A stretch of 64,000 nucleotides of DNA from assembly GCF_024323335.1 (NCBI RefSeq), contig NC_066581.1, forward strand, positions 180,165,330 through 180,229,329, written 5' to 3'. Shown here in pieces: positions 34,904 to 46,819 of the stretch; within the stretch, counting starts at the first letter, position 1, and each line of letters starts with the position of its first letter. A model generated the notes under the pieces. It was not told the origin of the DNA. It saw only the letters and a program-made list of their open reading frames with translations, and did no database searches. The stretch is from Lathyrus oleraceus. Taxonomy: Eukaryota; Streptophyta; Magnoliopsida; Fabales; Fabaceae. The position numbers and the translations under genes are program-made.

Positions 34904-36543
34904 ATGGCAACCATTCCAAAGTTGAAGAGGAAGACTTGCACCTACAGTTTTCACCGTGAGCCGTTGACATCTCTGGTAGAGTTGAGCAATCTTGTGACCG
35001 GTTGTAATCAGAAGGCGTTTGATGATCAGTATGGGGATATTCTGGCACTGTTGAAGATGGTGGTTGACCCAGTACCTCTGCAGACTCTCCTACAGTTCTA
35101 TGACCCAGAGCTCCGTTGCTTCACCTTTCAGGATTATCAGTTAGCTCCCACTCTTGAAGAGTATTCCATCCTGATGAATGTCCCTATTAGATATCAGGTG
35201 CCCTTCTTGGATGTGCCAAAGGAGGTGGATTTCAGGGTTGTTGCTAAAGCTCTCCATTTGAGTATCAAGGAGGTGAGTGATAATTGGAAATCAAGTGGTG
35301 ATGTTGTGGGTTTGCCTTTGAAGTTCTTGGTGAGGATGGCTAAAGAAGAAGCAAAGAAAGGAAGTTGGGAAGCTTTCAATGCTCAGTTAGCTGTCATGAT
35401 CTATGGAGTCGTGTTGTTCCCTAGCATGCCTAATTTTGTGGACCTTGCAGCGATTGTTATTTTCATTGGAGGAAACCCGGTTCCTACCTTGTTAGCTGAC
35501 ACTTATTATGCTATACACAGCAGGCATGGTAAGGGTGGAGCTATCAGGTGTTGTCTCCCTTTGCTACTCAGATGGTTCTTGTCCTTTCTACCAACCAGCG
35601 GACCTTTTGTGGATACTCAGAACACTCACAAGTGGACTCAGAGGATTATGTCTCTCACATCCTATGATATTAGGTGGCAAGCTTATAGGCTCAATGTGTG
35701 CAATGTCATTATGAATTGTGGAGGGTTTCGTAATGTTCCACTCGTAGGAACTAAGGGTTACATCAATTACAACCCGGTTCTTTCTCTCCGTCAGTTAGGG
35801 TTTGTCATGAATGAAAGACCACTAGATGCTCAGAAAACTGAGAGTGTGTACTTCGAGAAGCGGAGTGACCCAGTTAGATTGGAGCAAGTGGGAAAGGGTT
35901 GGGAGAATATTGGCGTGAAGGATGGATCTGTTTTGGGGAAGAAGTTTGCCATTGCTATGCCTGCATGCATTGAGTGGGTCAAGGAGAGAGTTGAGACCTT
36001 GTTGTTACCCTATGATAGGATGGAACCATTGCAAGAGCAACCGCCTTTGATCCTTTCTGAGAATGTGTCTGCTGAATATTACAAACAAGCCTTAATGGAG
36101 AATCGTCGGTTGAAAGAGAAGGAACAAGAGATCCAGATGGAGCTTTACAAAGCCAAAGCTGATAAGTTGAGTTTGGCTCACAAACTCAAAGGAGTGCAAG
36201 GTGAGAATGCTAGCAGATTGAAGAGCAAGAAGAGGTCTTATGAGGAGATAGAGATAATGCTGAATGAAGAACACCATGAACGTTTGAGGTTGCGAAAAGA
36301 GGAAACCAATTACCAAAATAAGATACGGGACTTGGAAAAGCAGCTTAGGGATAAAGATGTTCAGTTGAGAAGGAAGTGGACCTAAGACATGCATCAGAGA
36401 GCCAGCTAAGAGAAGAAGTGAGAGGACTCAAGGAGCAACTGAAGGAGAAGCTCACTCCTTTACCTGAGTGTTCAGAGTGTGACCTGTTGATAGACCAGTG
36501 TCAGTATCTGAAGAGTCTCATTCCTGGAGGACGACTTTCTTAG
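34904..36543 (+). pseudogene. Ogre ORF1 (copy 2), one frameshift near the end
   Basis: It starts at ATG 34904 (MATIPKLKRKTCTYSFH); the frame is open further upstream but through low-complexity Lys codons. The product has a globular region (to about 36030) with GGNPVPTLLADTYYAIH and GYINYNPVLSLRQLGF, then a long Glu/Lys-rich coiled coil. A one-base loss near 36372 ends the frame at 36383-36385. The shifted frame continues with coiled-coil sequence and a CSECDLLIDQCQ segment to TAG at 36541-36543. Similar to ORF1 of copy 1 and to proteins labelled DUF7745 (from memory). The function of this Ogre-specific protein is unknown. Confidence 0.85.
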
Positions 36544-36932
36544 ATTGTATCTGTTGTTTATGTTGAGGATCACCTCCAGGATTGTTGGATGGGATTCCTT
36601 GTTGTACTCTAATCTTTGCTTGAACTGGCTTTGTAAGATCTTTGTTGCTCATGTCTATAGATGAGATTGTTGATGTTTCACCTTGTGCTCATCATCCTGT
36701 GTAGTTTGCTTCTTTGTTGTTTATATTGCAGGTTGCCATTTTTCAAAAGATGAATTAGGCTCTTGAATGCCTGAGAAATGAACATATCATATGCATCATA
36801 CGCATCATACACATATCATTCTTGCATTACAGGTGTTCTTGAACAAGACTTCTCACTCTGGTTCCTGTTTTAGGCAGGATTGCTGATTGTCGTCCGCACC
36901 GCTACGCTACAAGAGTGAATCAACAGAGAAGT
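36544..36932 (+). other. Spacer between ORF1 and gag, copy 2
   Basis: No separate gene. The gag frame is open back to about 36875, upstream of the first ATG (36933), and there are acceptor-like sites (CATTACAG near 36830 and TTTTAGGCAG near 36882). Copy 1 has the same RPHRY-encoding lead-in to gag, so translation may begin upstream or after splicing. Confidence 0.4.
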
Positions 36933-39900
36933 ATGGATCAAGTTCAAGCTGAGTTGGCAGAGATGAGGGCTAACATGGCCCAGTTTATGACCATGATGCA
37001 AGGGGTCGTTGAAGGGCAAGAGGAGTTGCGTGCCTTAGCCCAGAGACAGGAAGCCGTGATTCCACCGGTCAACCGTGCTTCACCAGAGGGGGTCCCTGTT
37101 AATGAAGTTGTGTCTGCTACTATTTCCGTCAACAACTATGTTGTGGGTGATGAGTTGAGGGGTATCAGAATTAATGGACAACCTATTGCTGCTGAAACTG
37201 CTAATGTTAGAGCAACCCGTGCTCCGGTTCGCCATCCTGCTCCGTTGGTAGACAGACAGGAAGACATGTTTACTCTCCTCAGTGAGGATGATGAATTTGT
37301 GAGAACTGAAGAGAGGGATAGGAAGGTTGATGCTCTAGCTGAGAAGATCAGAGCCATGGAGTGTCAGAACTCTTTGGGTTTCGATGTAACCAATATGGGA
37401 TTGGTTGATGGGCTGAGAATTCCTTACAAATTCAAGGCGCCATCCTTTGACAAATATAATGGCACTTCTTGTCCTCGCACCCATGTGCAGGCTTACTACA
37501 GAAAGATCTCCGCATATACAGATGATGAGAAGATGTGGATGTACTTTTTCCAGGATAGCTTGTCTGGAGCTTCCTTGGACTGGTACATGGAGTTGAAGAG
37601 AGAGTCTGTTAGAAGCTGGAAAGACTTGGGTGAAGCCTTCTTGAGGCAGTATAAACACAACATGGATATGGCTCAGAGCAGAACCCAACTGCAAAGCTTG
37701 TTTCAGAAATCTGGTGAAAGTTTCAAGGAGTACGCCCAGAGGTGGCGTGAGCTAGCCGCAAGAGTGCAACCTCCTATGTTGGAGAGAGAGCTGACGGATA
37801 TGTTTATTGGGACCCTACAGGGGGTGTTTATGGACCGTATGGGAAGTTGCCCGTTCAGTAGCTTTTCTGATGTGGTTATATGCGGAGAGAGGACTGAGAG
37901 TCTCATTAAAGCGGGAAAGATTCAGGATTCTGGTTCCTCGTCTTCGAGTTCTAAAAAGCCATTTTCTGGAGCATCCCGAAGGAGGGAGGGTGAGACTAAT
38001 GATGTGCACAGTCGGAGGAATACAAATAGAGGACAGTATCGTCAGGTTGCCGCTGTGACCATCCCAACTCAACCTCAGCAACAACAACAGAGAGCTCCAC
38101 AACAACAACAACAACAACAACAACGCCAGTTTCAGCCTAGGCAGAGAATGCCGGGTCGACGTTTCGACCCGCTGCCAATGACATATGCTGAGTTGCTCCC
38201 TGAATTGCTCAGGTTGGGGTTTGTTGAACTGCGTACTATGGATCCTTTGACAAAGATACCTGCTGGGTATGATGCCAACGTCCGTTGTGACTTCCATTCC
38301 GGTGCACCGGGGCACCATATTGAGAACTGTCGGGCTTTTCATCATAAGGTCCAGGATTTGATTGATGCCAAAACAATCAACTTTGCTCCTGTTCCGAATG
38401 TTGTGAACAACCCTATGCCTCAACATGGTGGGCCCAGGGTGAATAATGTGGAAGATGAGGAGGCTCTGGATTTGGTGGTCAGTATTGATGAGGTTCAGAC
38501 TTCGTTACTGGTGGTAGAAGAGCGTCTGCTGAAAGGGGGAGTGTTCCCGGGCTGTGAAGAGAGTTGCTTAGACTATGATGATTCAGAGAATGGTTGTGAA
38601 AAGCTGAGGAGAGGTATCCAGGGTCTGATTGATGAAGGTTACCTGCAGTTTAGTCGGGCTGTGAAAGATCGTGGGGTGGTATCAACTGTCACCATTTATT
38701 TCAAACCGTCCGAGGGTCCTGGACGTGCTCCGAGAATTGTTAGTGCACCCGTGACTATCGGTACCCCTGTAACTATATCTGCTCCAGTAACTGTTGGTGC
38801 TCCTACCATTATTGTTGCTTTTGATAGAAGCCCTGTTGAGAACAGTAGAGCAGTTCCTTGGAGGTATGACAATGCTTACCGTAACAACAGAAGGCCAGAA
38901 AGTCAGCCAAGGCCAGTGAATTAAGCTCCCGTGACAATTGGTGTGCCAAATAGAACTCCAGTAACTGTGGGTCCAGTTGTGGACAATGTGGGAGGACCTG
39001 GAGGGTTTACTAGAAGCGGTCGTCTGTTTGCACCGCAGACTTTGAGAGATAACAACGCTGAGGCTCTTGCCAAAGCAAAGGGAAAGCAAGCTGTGGTTGA
39101 GGAAGAACCTGTACAGAAGGAGGCGCCTGAGGGTTCATTTGAGAAGGATGTGGAGGAGTTCATGAAGATCATTAAGAAAAGTGATTATAAGATCGTGGAC
39201 CAGCTGAACCAAACTCCGTCCAAAATCTCTATCCTTTCTCTGTTGTTGTGTTCTGAGGCACACCGTAACGCCTTGCTGAAAATGTTGAATCTGGCTTACG
39301 TGCCTCAAGAGATTTCTGTCAACCAGTTGGAGGGTGTTATTGCGAATGTGAGCACACGGCATGGTTTGGGGTTCACAGACCTGAATTTGACACCTGAAGG
39401 TCGTAATCACAACAAAGCCCTGCATATTACCATGGAGTGCAAAGGCGCAATGTTGTCACATGTGTTGGTCGATACTGGCTCGTCTTTGAATGTGTTGCCT
39501 AAGAAGATTTTGAGTAAGATTGATGTTGAAGGGGTTGTCCTCACTCCGAGTGATCTCATCGTCCGTGCTTTCGATGGATCCAAGCGGTCTGTTTTTGGCG
39601 AAGTCACATTGCCCGTGAAGATTGGCCTGGAGGTGTTTGACATTGTCTTCTATGTGATGGATATTCAACCAGCATATAGTTGTTTATTGGGGCGTCCCTG
39701 GATACATGGGGCTGGAGCCGTGTCGTCAACTCTCCATCAGAAGCTAAAGTATGTATGGAATGGTCAGGTTGTGACTGTGTGCGGCGAGGAGGACATTCTT
39801 GTGAGTCATCTATCCTCTTTCAAGTATGTGGAGATGGATGGCGAGATTCATGAAACTCTGTGCCAGGCTTTTGAGACCATTGACATTGAGAGGGTGGCTT

Positions 39901-40250
39901 TTGTGGAGCAGAAGAAACCAGGTGTTTCAATTGCGTCCTACAAGCAAGCTGTGGAGGTTGTTAAATCTGGTAATGCAGAAGGCTGGGGCAAGATGGTTGA
40001 CATGCCCGTCAAAGAGGACAAATTCGGTATTGGCTACCAACCTCTTCAGTCAGAGCAGGGTGTGCAGAAAGGGCCGAGTACCTTCACCAGCGCTGGATTG
40101 ATGAATCATGGTGACGTCTTTGCAGCCGGTAGTGAAGACGGGGACAGTGATTATGAGGTGGACACCTGGGTGCGCCCGTGTGCTCCCGGGGAGATGGTGA
40201 ATAATTGGACAGCCGAAGAAATAGTCCAAGTTATTCTTCAGACAGAGTAA
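36933..40250 (+). pseudogene. gag-pro: Ogre gag-protease (copy 2), single premature stop
   Basis: One reading frame from ATG 36933 to TAA 40248-40250, broken only by TAA at 38922-38924. Gag has a short N-terminal heptad-like region, the retrotransposon-gag core (KYNGTSCPRTHVQAYY, WMYFFQDSLSGASLDWY), a Ser-rich segment and a poly-Gln stretch (about 38075-38130). Then comes a CX2HX5HX4C knuckle (38286-38330). The protease carries LVDTGSSLNVLP (near 39468-39500) and LLGRPWIH. Gag forms the particle; the protease cuts the polyprotein. The terminal TAA overlaps the intron donor at 40247, as in copy 1. Confidence 0.92.
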
Positions 40251-40491
40251 TTTTCTTTTGTTTTTCATTTTGCACAAACCCTACGCTCTGCCCGGGGCGT
40301 AGTGGTCATTGTAGGGCCTCATCATGTTTTCAATGATTATCATTAATAAAGGACGTTTTGCAAACAAGTTTGTGCTCACTGTCTTTCTGTTTTTGTTTTT
40401 GTTTTTCAAAACAATAAAAATGGCAATTTTTTTTTTGTTTTTTTGTGACTTTCTTGGACTCTTTTTCTAAAATAAAGCATTAAACATGCAG
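40247..40491 (+). other. Ogre pro-RT intron, copy 2 (245 bp)
   Basis: GTAATT donor at 40247 and CATGCAG acceptor ending at 40491. Removing it keeps the frame open into RT. The equivalent intron of copy 1 is 278 bp. Donor and acceptor hexamers are conserved between the copies while most of the interior has diverged. Confidence 0.85.
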
Positions 40492-43400
40492 AATCGATCT
40501 CGCGGACTCCACTAAAAACAGTTCTGTTATGGCTCAGTACGATTTCGATAATCCCATTTACCAAGCTGAAGAGGAGAGTGAGGAAGATTGTGAACTCCCT
40601 AAAGAATTGGTTAGATTATTGAAGCAGGAGGAAAGGGTCATCCAACCTCATCAGGAAGAGTTGGAGATTATTAACCTTGGTACTGAGGACGCCAGGAGAG
40701 AGATCAAGATCGGGGCTGCTTTGAAGGAATCTGTCAAGAGAGGGCTAACTGAGATGCTGAGAGAATATGTGGAGATATTTGCATGGTCGTATCAAGATAT
40801 GCCGGGGTTGGATACAGATATTGTGGTGCACAGGCTACCTCTCAGAGAAGATTGTCCTTCGGTAAAGCAGAAGCTGCGCAGAACTAGTCCTGATATGGCT
40901 GTCAAGATCAAAGAGGAGGTTCAGAAGCAGTTGGATGCGGGTTTTCTGGCAGTTACCAATTATCCCCCGTGGGTGGCCAACATCGTACCCGTGCCTAAGA
41001 AGGATGGTAAAGTCAGGATGTGTGTCGATTACCGGGATTTAAATAGAGCCAGTCCGAAAGATGACTTCCCATTACCTCACATTGATGTATTGGTTGATAA
41101 CACTGCTCAATCCTCGGTTTTCTCTTTCATGGATGGATTCTCTGGCTATAATCAGATCAAGATGGCGCCAGAAGACATGGAAAAGACGACATTCATTACA
41201 CCTTGGGGCACGTTCTGCTATAAGGTGATGCCATTTGGGCTGAAGAATGCCGGTGCTACCTATCAGAGGGCTATGACGACTCTCTTTCATGACATGATGC
41301 ACAGAGAGATTGAAGTGTACGTGGATGATATGATTGCGAAGTCTCAGACAGAAGAGGAGCACCTGGTAAACCTGCAGAAGTTGTTTGAAAGGCTGAGAAA
41401 GTTCAAACTGAGGCTGAATCCAAACAAGTGTACGTTTGGGGTGAGATCCGGAAAGCTGTTGGGTTTCATTGTCAGTGAGAAAGGGATTAAGGTTGATCCA
41501 GCGAAAGTAAAAGCTATTCAATAAATGCCTGAACCGAGAACTGAAAAGCAGGTTCGTGGGTTTTTAGGGAGATTAAACTACATTGCACGGTTCGTATCTC
41601 ACCTAACTGCCAAGTGTGAACCGATTTTCAAATTGCTAAGAAAAGATCAAGCAATCAGGTGGAACAATGACTATCAAAAAGCTTTTGATAAGATAAAAGA
41701 GTATTTGCAGAAACCTCCAATCCTTATACCTCCAGTTCTTGGGAGGCCTCTGATAATGTACCTTTCAGTGACTGGGAACTCGATGGGGTGTGTATTGGGA
41801 CATCATGACGAGTCTGGTCGAAAAGAGCACGCTATATACTACCTTAGCAAAAAGTTTACTGACTGTGAAATAAGATATTCACAGCTCGAGAAAACTTGTT
41901 GTGCTTTGGCCTGGGCTGCTCGCCGACTGAGACAGTATATGTTGAACCATACTACTTTGTTGATTTGTAAGATGGATCCAGTAAAGTACATCTTTGAAAA
42001 GCCGGCTCTCACCAGACGTGTGGCTCGTTGGCAGATGATCTTGACTAAGTATGATATCCAGTATACGTCGCAGAAGGCCATCAAGGGTAGTATTCTGTCA
42101 GACTACCTTGCCGAGCAACCGATTGATGATTATCAGTCGATGATGTTTGAATTCCCCGATGAAGACATCATGTATCTAAAGATGAAAGATTGTGAAGAGC
42201 CTCTTGCTGAGGAAGGACCGGATCCTGATGACAAGTGGACATTGATGTTTGATGGGGCAGTTAATGTGAATGGCAACAGTGTTGGGGCAGTACTCATTAA
42301 CCCCAAAGGTGCACACTTACCTTTTTCTGCCAGATTGACTTTTGAAGTAACCAACAACGAGGCTGAGTACGAGGCTTGTATCATGGGGATTGAAGAAGCC
42401 ATCGATCTAAGGATCAAAACTCTGAACATCTACGGAGATTCCGCTCTAGTGATTAACCAAGTCAATGGAGATTGGAATACTCACCAGCCGCATTTGATTC
42501 CTTATCGAGATTACACCAGAAGGATCTTGACTTTCTTCAAGACAGTAAAGTTGTATCATGTACCCCGAGATGAAAATCAGATGGCTGATGCCTTGGCCAC
42601 TTTATCTTCTATGATTAAAGTCCATTGGTGGAATCATGTCCCACATGTTGCCGTGAATCAACTCGAGAGGCCTGCATATGTGTTTGCAGCCGAGTCTGTA
42701 GTTGATGAGAAGCCGTGGTACTATGATATCAAGAATTTCCTCAAGAGTCAGGAGTATCCTGAAGGAGCGTCAAAGAATGACAAGAAAACCCTGAGAAGGC
42801 TAGCTGGAAGCTTTTATTTGAATCAGGATGATGTGTTGTACAAGAGGAACTTCGACATGGTTCTGCTCAGATGCGTGGATAGACACGAAGCAGACATGTT
42901 GATGCAGGAAGTGCACGAGGGGTCTTTCGGTACCCATGCTGGTGGTCATGCAATGGCCAAGAAATTGTTGAGAGCCGGCTATTACTGGATAACCCTGGAA
43001 TCCGATTGTTTCAAATACGCTCGGAAGTGCCATAAATGTCAGATCTATGCACATAAAGTGCATGTACCACCGAATCCTCTGAATGTTATGAATTCTCCTT
43101 GGCCATTCGCGATGTGGGGCATCGATATGATTGGGAAGATTGAACCTACTGCTTCTAATGGGAATCGCTTCATCCTGGTTGCGATTGATTACTTCACCAA
43201 ATGGGTAGAAGCAGCTTCCTATGCTAATGTTACCAATCCTGGTTGAGAGGATCATTACTGACAATGGTTCGAATCTCAATAACAAGATGATGAAAGAGCT
43301 TTGCAAGGATTTCAAGATTGAACATCACAATTCTTCTCCTTACAGACCAAAGATGAATGGTGCTGTAGAGGCGGCAAACAAGAACATTAAGAAGATTGTG

Positions 43401-43919
43401 CAGAAGATGGTCGTGACGTAAAAGGATTGGCATGAGATGCTGCCTTTCGCTTTGCATGGGTACCGTACCTCAGTACGTACGTCGACCGGGGCAACCCCTT
43501 ACTCCCTTGTGTATGGTATGGAAGCAGTCCTACCTGTTGAAGTGGAGATTCCTTCTCTGAGAGTCTTGCTGGATGTTAAGCTAGACGAAGCTGAGTGGAT
43601 TCGAACAAGGTTTAATGAGTTGAGCCTTATCGAAGAGAGGCAGTTAGCAGCTGTGTGCCATGGGCAACTGTATCAGAGAAGGATGAAGAAGGCCTTTGAT
43701 CAGAAAGTGCGTCCTCGAAGCTATCAGACAGGTGATTTGGTTTTGAAGAGGATCCTTCCTCCCGGTACAGATAACAGGGGCAAATGGACTCCGAATTATG
43801 AAGGTCCATATGTTGTTAAGAAGGTCTTCTCCGGTGGAGCCTTGATGCTTACAACTATGGATGGTGAATATTTTCCGTCCCTTGTGAACTCAGATGTAGT
43901 CAAAAAATACTTCGCATAA
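40492..43919 (+). pseudogene. pol: Ogre pol (copy 2): RT, dual RNase H, integrase with three lesions
   Basis: Homologous along its length to the intact pol of copy 1. RT has FMDGFSGYNQIKM and YVDD; the second RNase H has FDGAVNVNG and AEYEACI; integrase has an HHCC finger and the first Asp (GIDMIG, near 43124). Lesions are TAA at 41522-41524 between RT and RNase H, a net 47-bp deletion at about 43232-43242, which shifts the frame just before the second integrase Asp, and TAA at 43419-43421. The last 160 codons (43437-43919) are open to the normal end. It cannot make full-length enzyme. Confidence 0.93.
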
Positions 43920-44131
43920 ATTGACCCGCTGGACAAAAAGAATAAAAAGGTCCAGGCAAAAAAGGGCATCCCGGTGAACCAAGAAAAAAGAAAAGGTTCG
44001 GGCAAAAGTTAGAGATAAAGAATGAAAAGAATATGTACACCCGGTAAGTCGAAAACCCGCAAGGGCGGCTTAGGCAAAAATGGGTATCCCGGTGGATTGA
44101 AAACCCGAAAGGGCGATCCAGGCAAAAGAGG
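43920..44131 (+). repeat. Conserved post-pol block, copy 2
   Basis: Same order of GGCAAAAA and GGGCATCCCGGTG units as at 8974-9191, beginning GACCCGCTGGACAAAAAGAA just after the pol stop. Confidence 0.7.
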
Positions 44132-44716
44132 GTTTAAAGCGAAGACTACAGTCCGAGTTATCTGTACTTCATCGCGCTTCATCATCTACCATATCGAAGG
44201 ATATGATCGGTCCAATCATTCTTCTCAGAAAGCAAGGAATGTGGGTGAAATTGAGGATCTGTGAGTCATAACAGAATTGGAAAATAGTGGATGCCGTGTT
44301 CACATTGCCATTAGGGTAGATTTTCCTTTTGTGCGCAATTACCTCTTTCTAGGAATTGCTTCCTGATGTATTCGCCTTTATAGGCCCATTTTCAATCAAT
44401 AAAAAGTCGTTATTCAGTTAAATTGCTCTCTTGTTTTTATTTTACTATTTCGTTTGCAAAAACGTCCGAATTTTTGATAAACATTGCATCTAAAAACATT
44501 AAGGCTATACAATAACGTGCGGAAAGATAAAACATTTGAAAATCATTTTGAATATTGAGTATGCTTGGGTGTATCTTGTCCGCACAATCCCCTGGGACAT
44601 GTATGTCTGGCTGTTTTGCAGGTTATATCTTTGATTGTTGGCTAGAGCAGATAAGCCACGATTTGTTCAGAGGTGTTTCAACACTGTCCGGTGGTGTGAG
44701 AAGTTGGGTTGTCCAA
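44132..44716 (+). other. 3' UTR of copy 2, no gene seen
   Basis: Matches 9192-10039 of copy 1 in part, including GCGCAATTACCTCTTTCTAGGAA-like text near 44333 and the TCAATCAATAAA motif near 44393. No coding potential supported. Confidence 0.5.
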
Positions 44717-45740
44717 GACAAGTTTATAACTGGTCTCCCCAGCAAGTCCGAGATCAGTGTTGCCTCGGCAGTCAGGCCTGGAGTTGATTGCAATCCCCAG
44801 CGGGTTGAGGATGTTTGTATTCCCCAGCAGGTCTGCAGGTGACCTTTTCCCCAGCAGGTCTGAAGACTGTTAGTCCCCACTGAGTCTGAAGGTTGCTATT
44901 CCCTCAGCAGAGATGTCTGTGGGTAGCTTGTTCCTTAACAATCGGGTCTGAAGTATTGTAATCCCCAACAAGGTTATGAGCGCCTTTCCCCAGCAGTGGT
45001 GTGACTGTTTTCCCCAGCAAGTCTGAAGTGGGTAATCTCCCCAGCGGAGGTTTGTATTGATGGTTTTCCCCAACGAAGTCCCCAAGCGGATCAGGTTCGG
45101 TGAAAATTATCCCTAGTAGAGTTAATCCTGCCCGTGGGTTGGCAGTTATCCCCAGCGGAGGTAAGCATTGGTTGTTTCCCCTAGCGGAGTCCCCAAGTGG
45201 CTTGGAATCAGCAAAAGTTGTCCCCGGTGGGACTTATCCTTTCTCCAGCAGCAATGCTATTCCCCAGCACGTTTGAGAGGTTGGTGTGTTCCCTAGATAG
45301 AGACTCCCCAGTTGACTTGGTTTCTCTGCCGTCCCCAAAGTATTAGATCAACAAAGCACCCCCAGCAGTGCGTCTCCCCACAGAGTTGAAAGATTAGATC
45401 AGAAGTATGTGCTCAGCAGAGTGACCAGTTCTCCCCAGCGGGAGTTTTCTTCATTTTGCATCTTGCATGTAGTAATCATTGCATCCTCAAATAGCGTAGC
45501 ATTTCCATTCAATATGGAGCATTACGCCATGGAAATTCAAACATATGCATACATATGTTAAACCGGTTGGCAGTTATTCCCAGCAGAGGTGGATCATTTT
45601 TCAACATCTGAACGTCACCTTTGCAGCAGTTCCTCCTGACAGTGTTCAAGATTGATAATCCCCCAGAGAGGTTTATTTCCTCACCCGTCAGTGAAAGGAA
45701 AGCTTGACTCCCCAGAGTAGTCCCCGGCAAGTGTCTGGCC
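44717..45740 (+). repeat. Cluster of CCCCAGCAGAGTCG-like motifs (anti-PBS repeats), copy 2
   Basis: About 25 degenerate copies by eye. Good examples are 44821-44834, 44847-44860, 45068-45095 (a CCCCAACGAAGT copy followed directly by CCCCAAGCGGATC), 45175-45205 (CCCCTAGCGGAGTCCCC), 45151-45165 and 45360-45395. Outliers continue at 46389-46406 (CCCCAGTAGAGTCGTCGG) and about 46833-46850. The core is complementary to the primer site at 34045-34063. Some copies read AGCGGAG, closer to my recollection of plant tRNA-Arg 3' ends than to the element's own primer site. Confidence 0.78.
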
Positions 45741-46012
45741 TTGTCTTGACGTATGTAGGTGTCATCCTTGCGATACCAGTGGGTGTCGTGATTGATCCCC
45801 GTGTGGGTCTTGTTATTTGGTGTCTGTAGACATCATATTTTGATGTCCGTAACACCAGCCTCTCTTCTCCCATTCATCCGTTGATGTCTGGTTGAGTCCT
45901 TCCTATTCGTCCGTTGGCTTCTAGTCGTGGTTTCTTTCTCCCATTCATCCGTTGATGTCTGGTAGAGTTTTTTCCCATTCGTCCGTTGACGTCTGGTCGT
46001 GTATCTTTTTTC
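45741..46012 (+). repeat. Short degenerate repeats before the 84-bp array
   Basis: CCCATTCATCCGTTGATGTCTGG-like units recur at about 45868, 45903, 45940 and 45974 with GTC(C/T)GG endings. They share CCRTTGAYGTCTGGT with the 84-bp unit and look like its shorter precursors. Confidence 0.65.
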
Positions 46013-46380
46013 CAGTCATCGGTAGGTGTCTGGTCGTTCCTTTTTTGGTGACGGTAAACACCATCTTTCGGTGTCGGTAAACATCGAGTTTCATCCCAGT
46101 CATCGGTAGGTGTCTGGTCGTTCCTTTTTTGGTGACGGTAAACACCATCTTTCGGTGTCGGTAAACATCGAGTTTCATCCCAGTCATCGGTAGGTGTCTG
46201 GTCGTTCCTTTTTTGGTGATGGTAAACACCATCTTTCGGTGTCGGTAAACATCGAGTTTCATCCCAGTCATCGGTAAATGTCTGGTCATTCCTTTTTTGG
46301 TGACGCTAAACACCATCTTTCGGTGTCGGTAAACATAAAGTTCCTTCCCAGTCATCGGTAAATGTCTGGTCATGTATCTT
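46013..46380 (+). repeat. Tandem array, 84-bp unit x about 4.4 (copy 2 3' UTR)
   Basis: Units start with CAGTCATCGGTA at 46013, 46097, 46181, 46265 and 46349, an exact 84-bp period. Each holds GGTAAACACCATCTTTCGG and GTCGGTAAACAT. 84 bp equals 28 codons, so a long minus-strand frame stays open; it is not taken as a gene. Confidence 0.95.
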
Positions 46381-46433
46381 TTCAAAATCCCCAGTAGAGT
46401 CGTCGGTAAACGTCTTGTCTGGTTCCAGTTAAA

Positions 46434-46819
46434 TATCAAGTCGACTATTCAAGCCGCCATCGGTAAATGGCCTCGCTTTCCTTGATATCAGTGTATATCA
46501 AGTCGACTGTTCAAGCCGCCATCGGTAAATGGCCTCGCTTTCCTTGATATCAATGTATATCAAGTCGACTGTTCAAGCCGCCATCGGTAAATGGCCTCGC
46601 TTTCCTTGATATTAGTGTATATCAAGTCGACTATTCAAGCCTCCATCGGTAAATGGTCTCGCTTTCCTTGATATCAGTGTATATCAAGTCGACTATTCAA
46701 GCCGCCATCGGTAAATAGCCTTGCTTTCCTTGATATCAGTGTATATCAAGTCGACTATTCAAGCCGCCATCGGTAAATGGCCCCGCTTTCCTTGATATCA
46801 GTGTATATCAAGTCGACTG
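46434..46819 (+). repeat. Tandem array, 62-bp unit x about 6.2 (copy 2 3' UTR)
   Basis: TATCAAGTCGAC recurs at 46434, 46496, 46558, 46620, 46682, 46744 and 46806, an exact 62-bp period. Units hold a GCCAT-CGGTAA-ATGGC stem-loop and a TTGATATCAGTGTATATCAA near-palindrome across the unit border. The ATCGGTAAATG core is shared with the neighbouring 84-bp array. Confidence 0.95.

Noticed and set aside
45945..46439. 164-codon minus-strand frame with 28-residue repeats (RHLPMTGMKLDVYRHRKMV)
   Set aside because: It is the 84-bp tandem array read in a frame that stays open because 84 is divisible by three; there is no start context, domain or counterpart in copy 1.
46434..46819. CRISPR-like regular repeats
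   Set aside because: The 62-bp units are head-to-tail without unique spacers, in a plant retrotransposon UTR.
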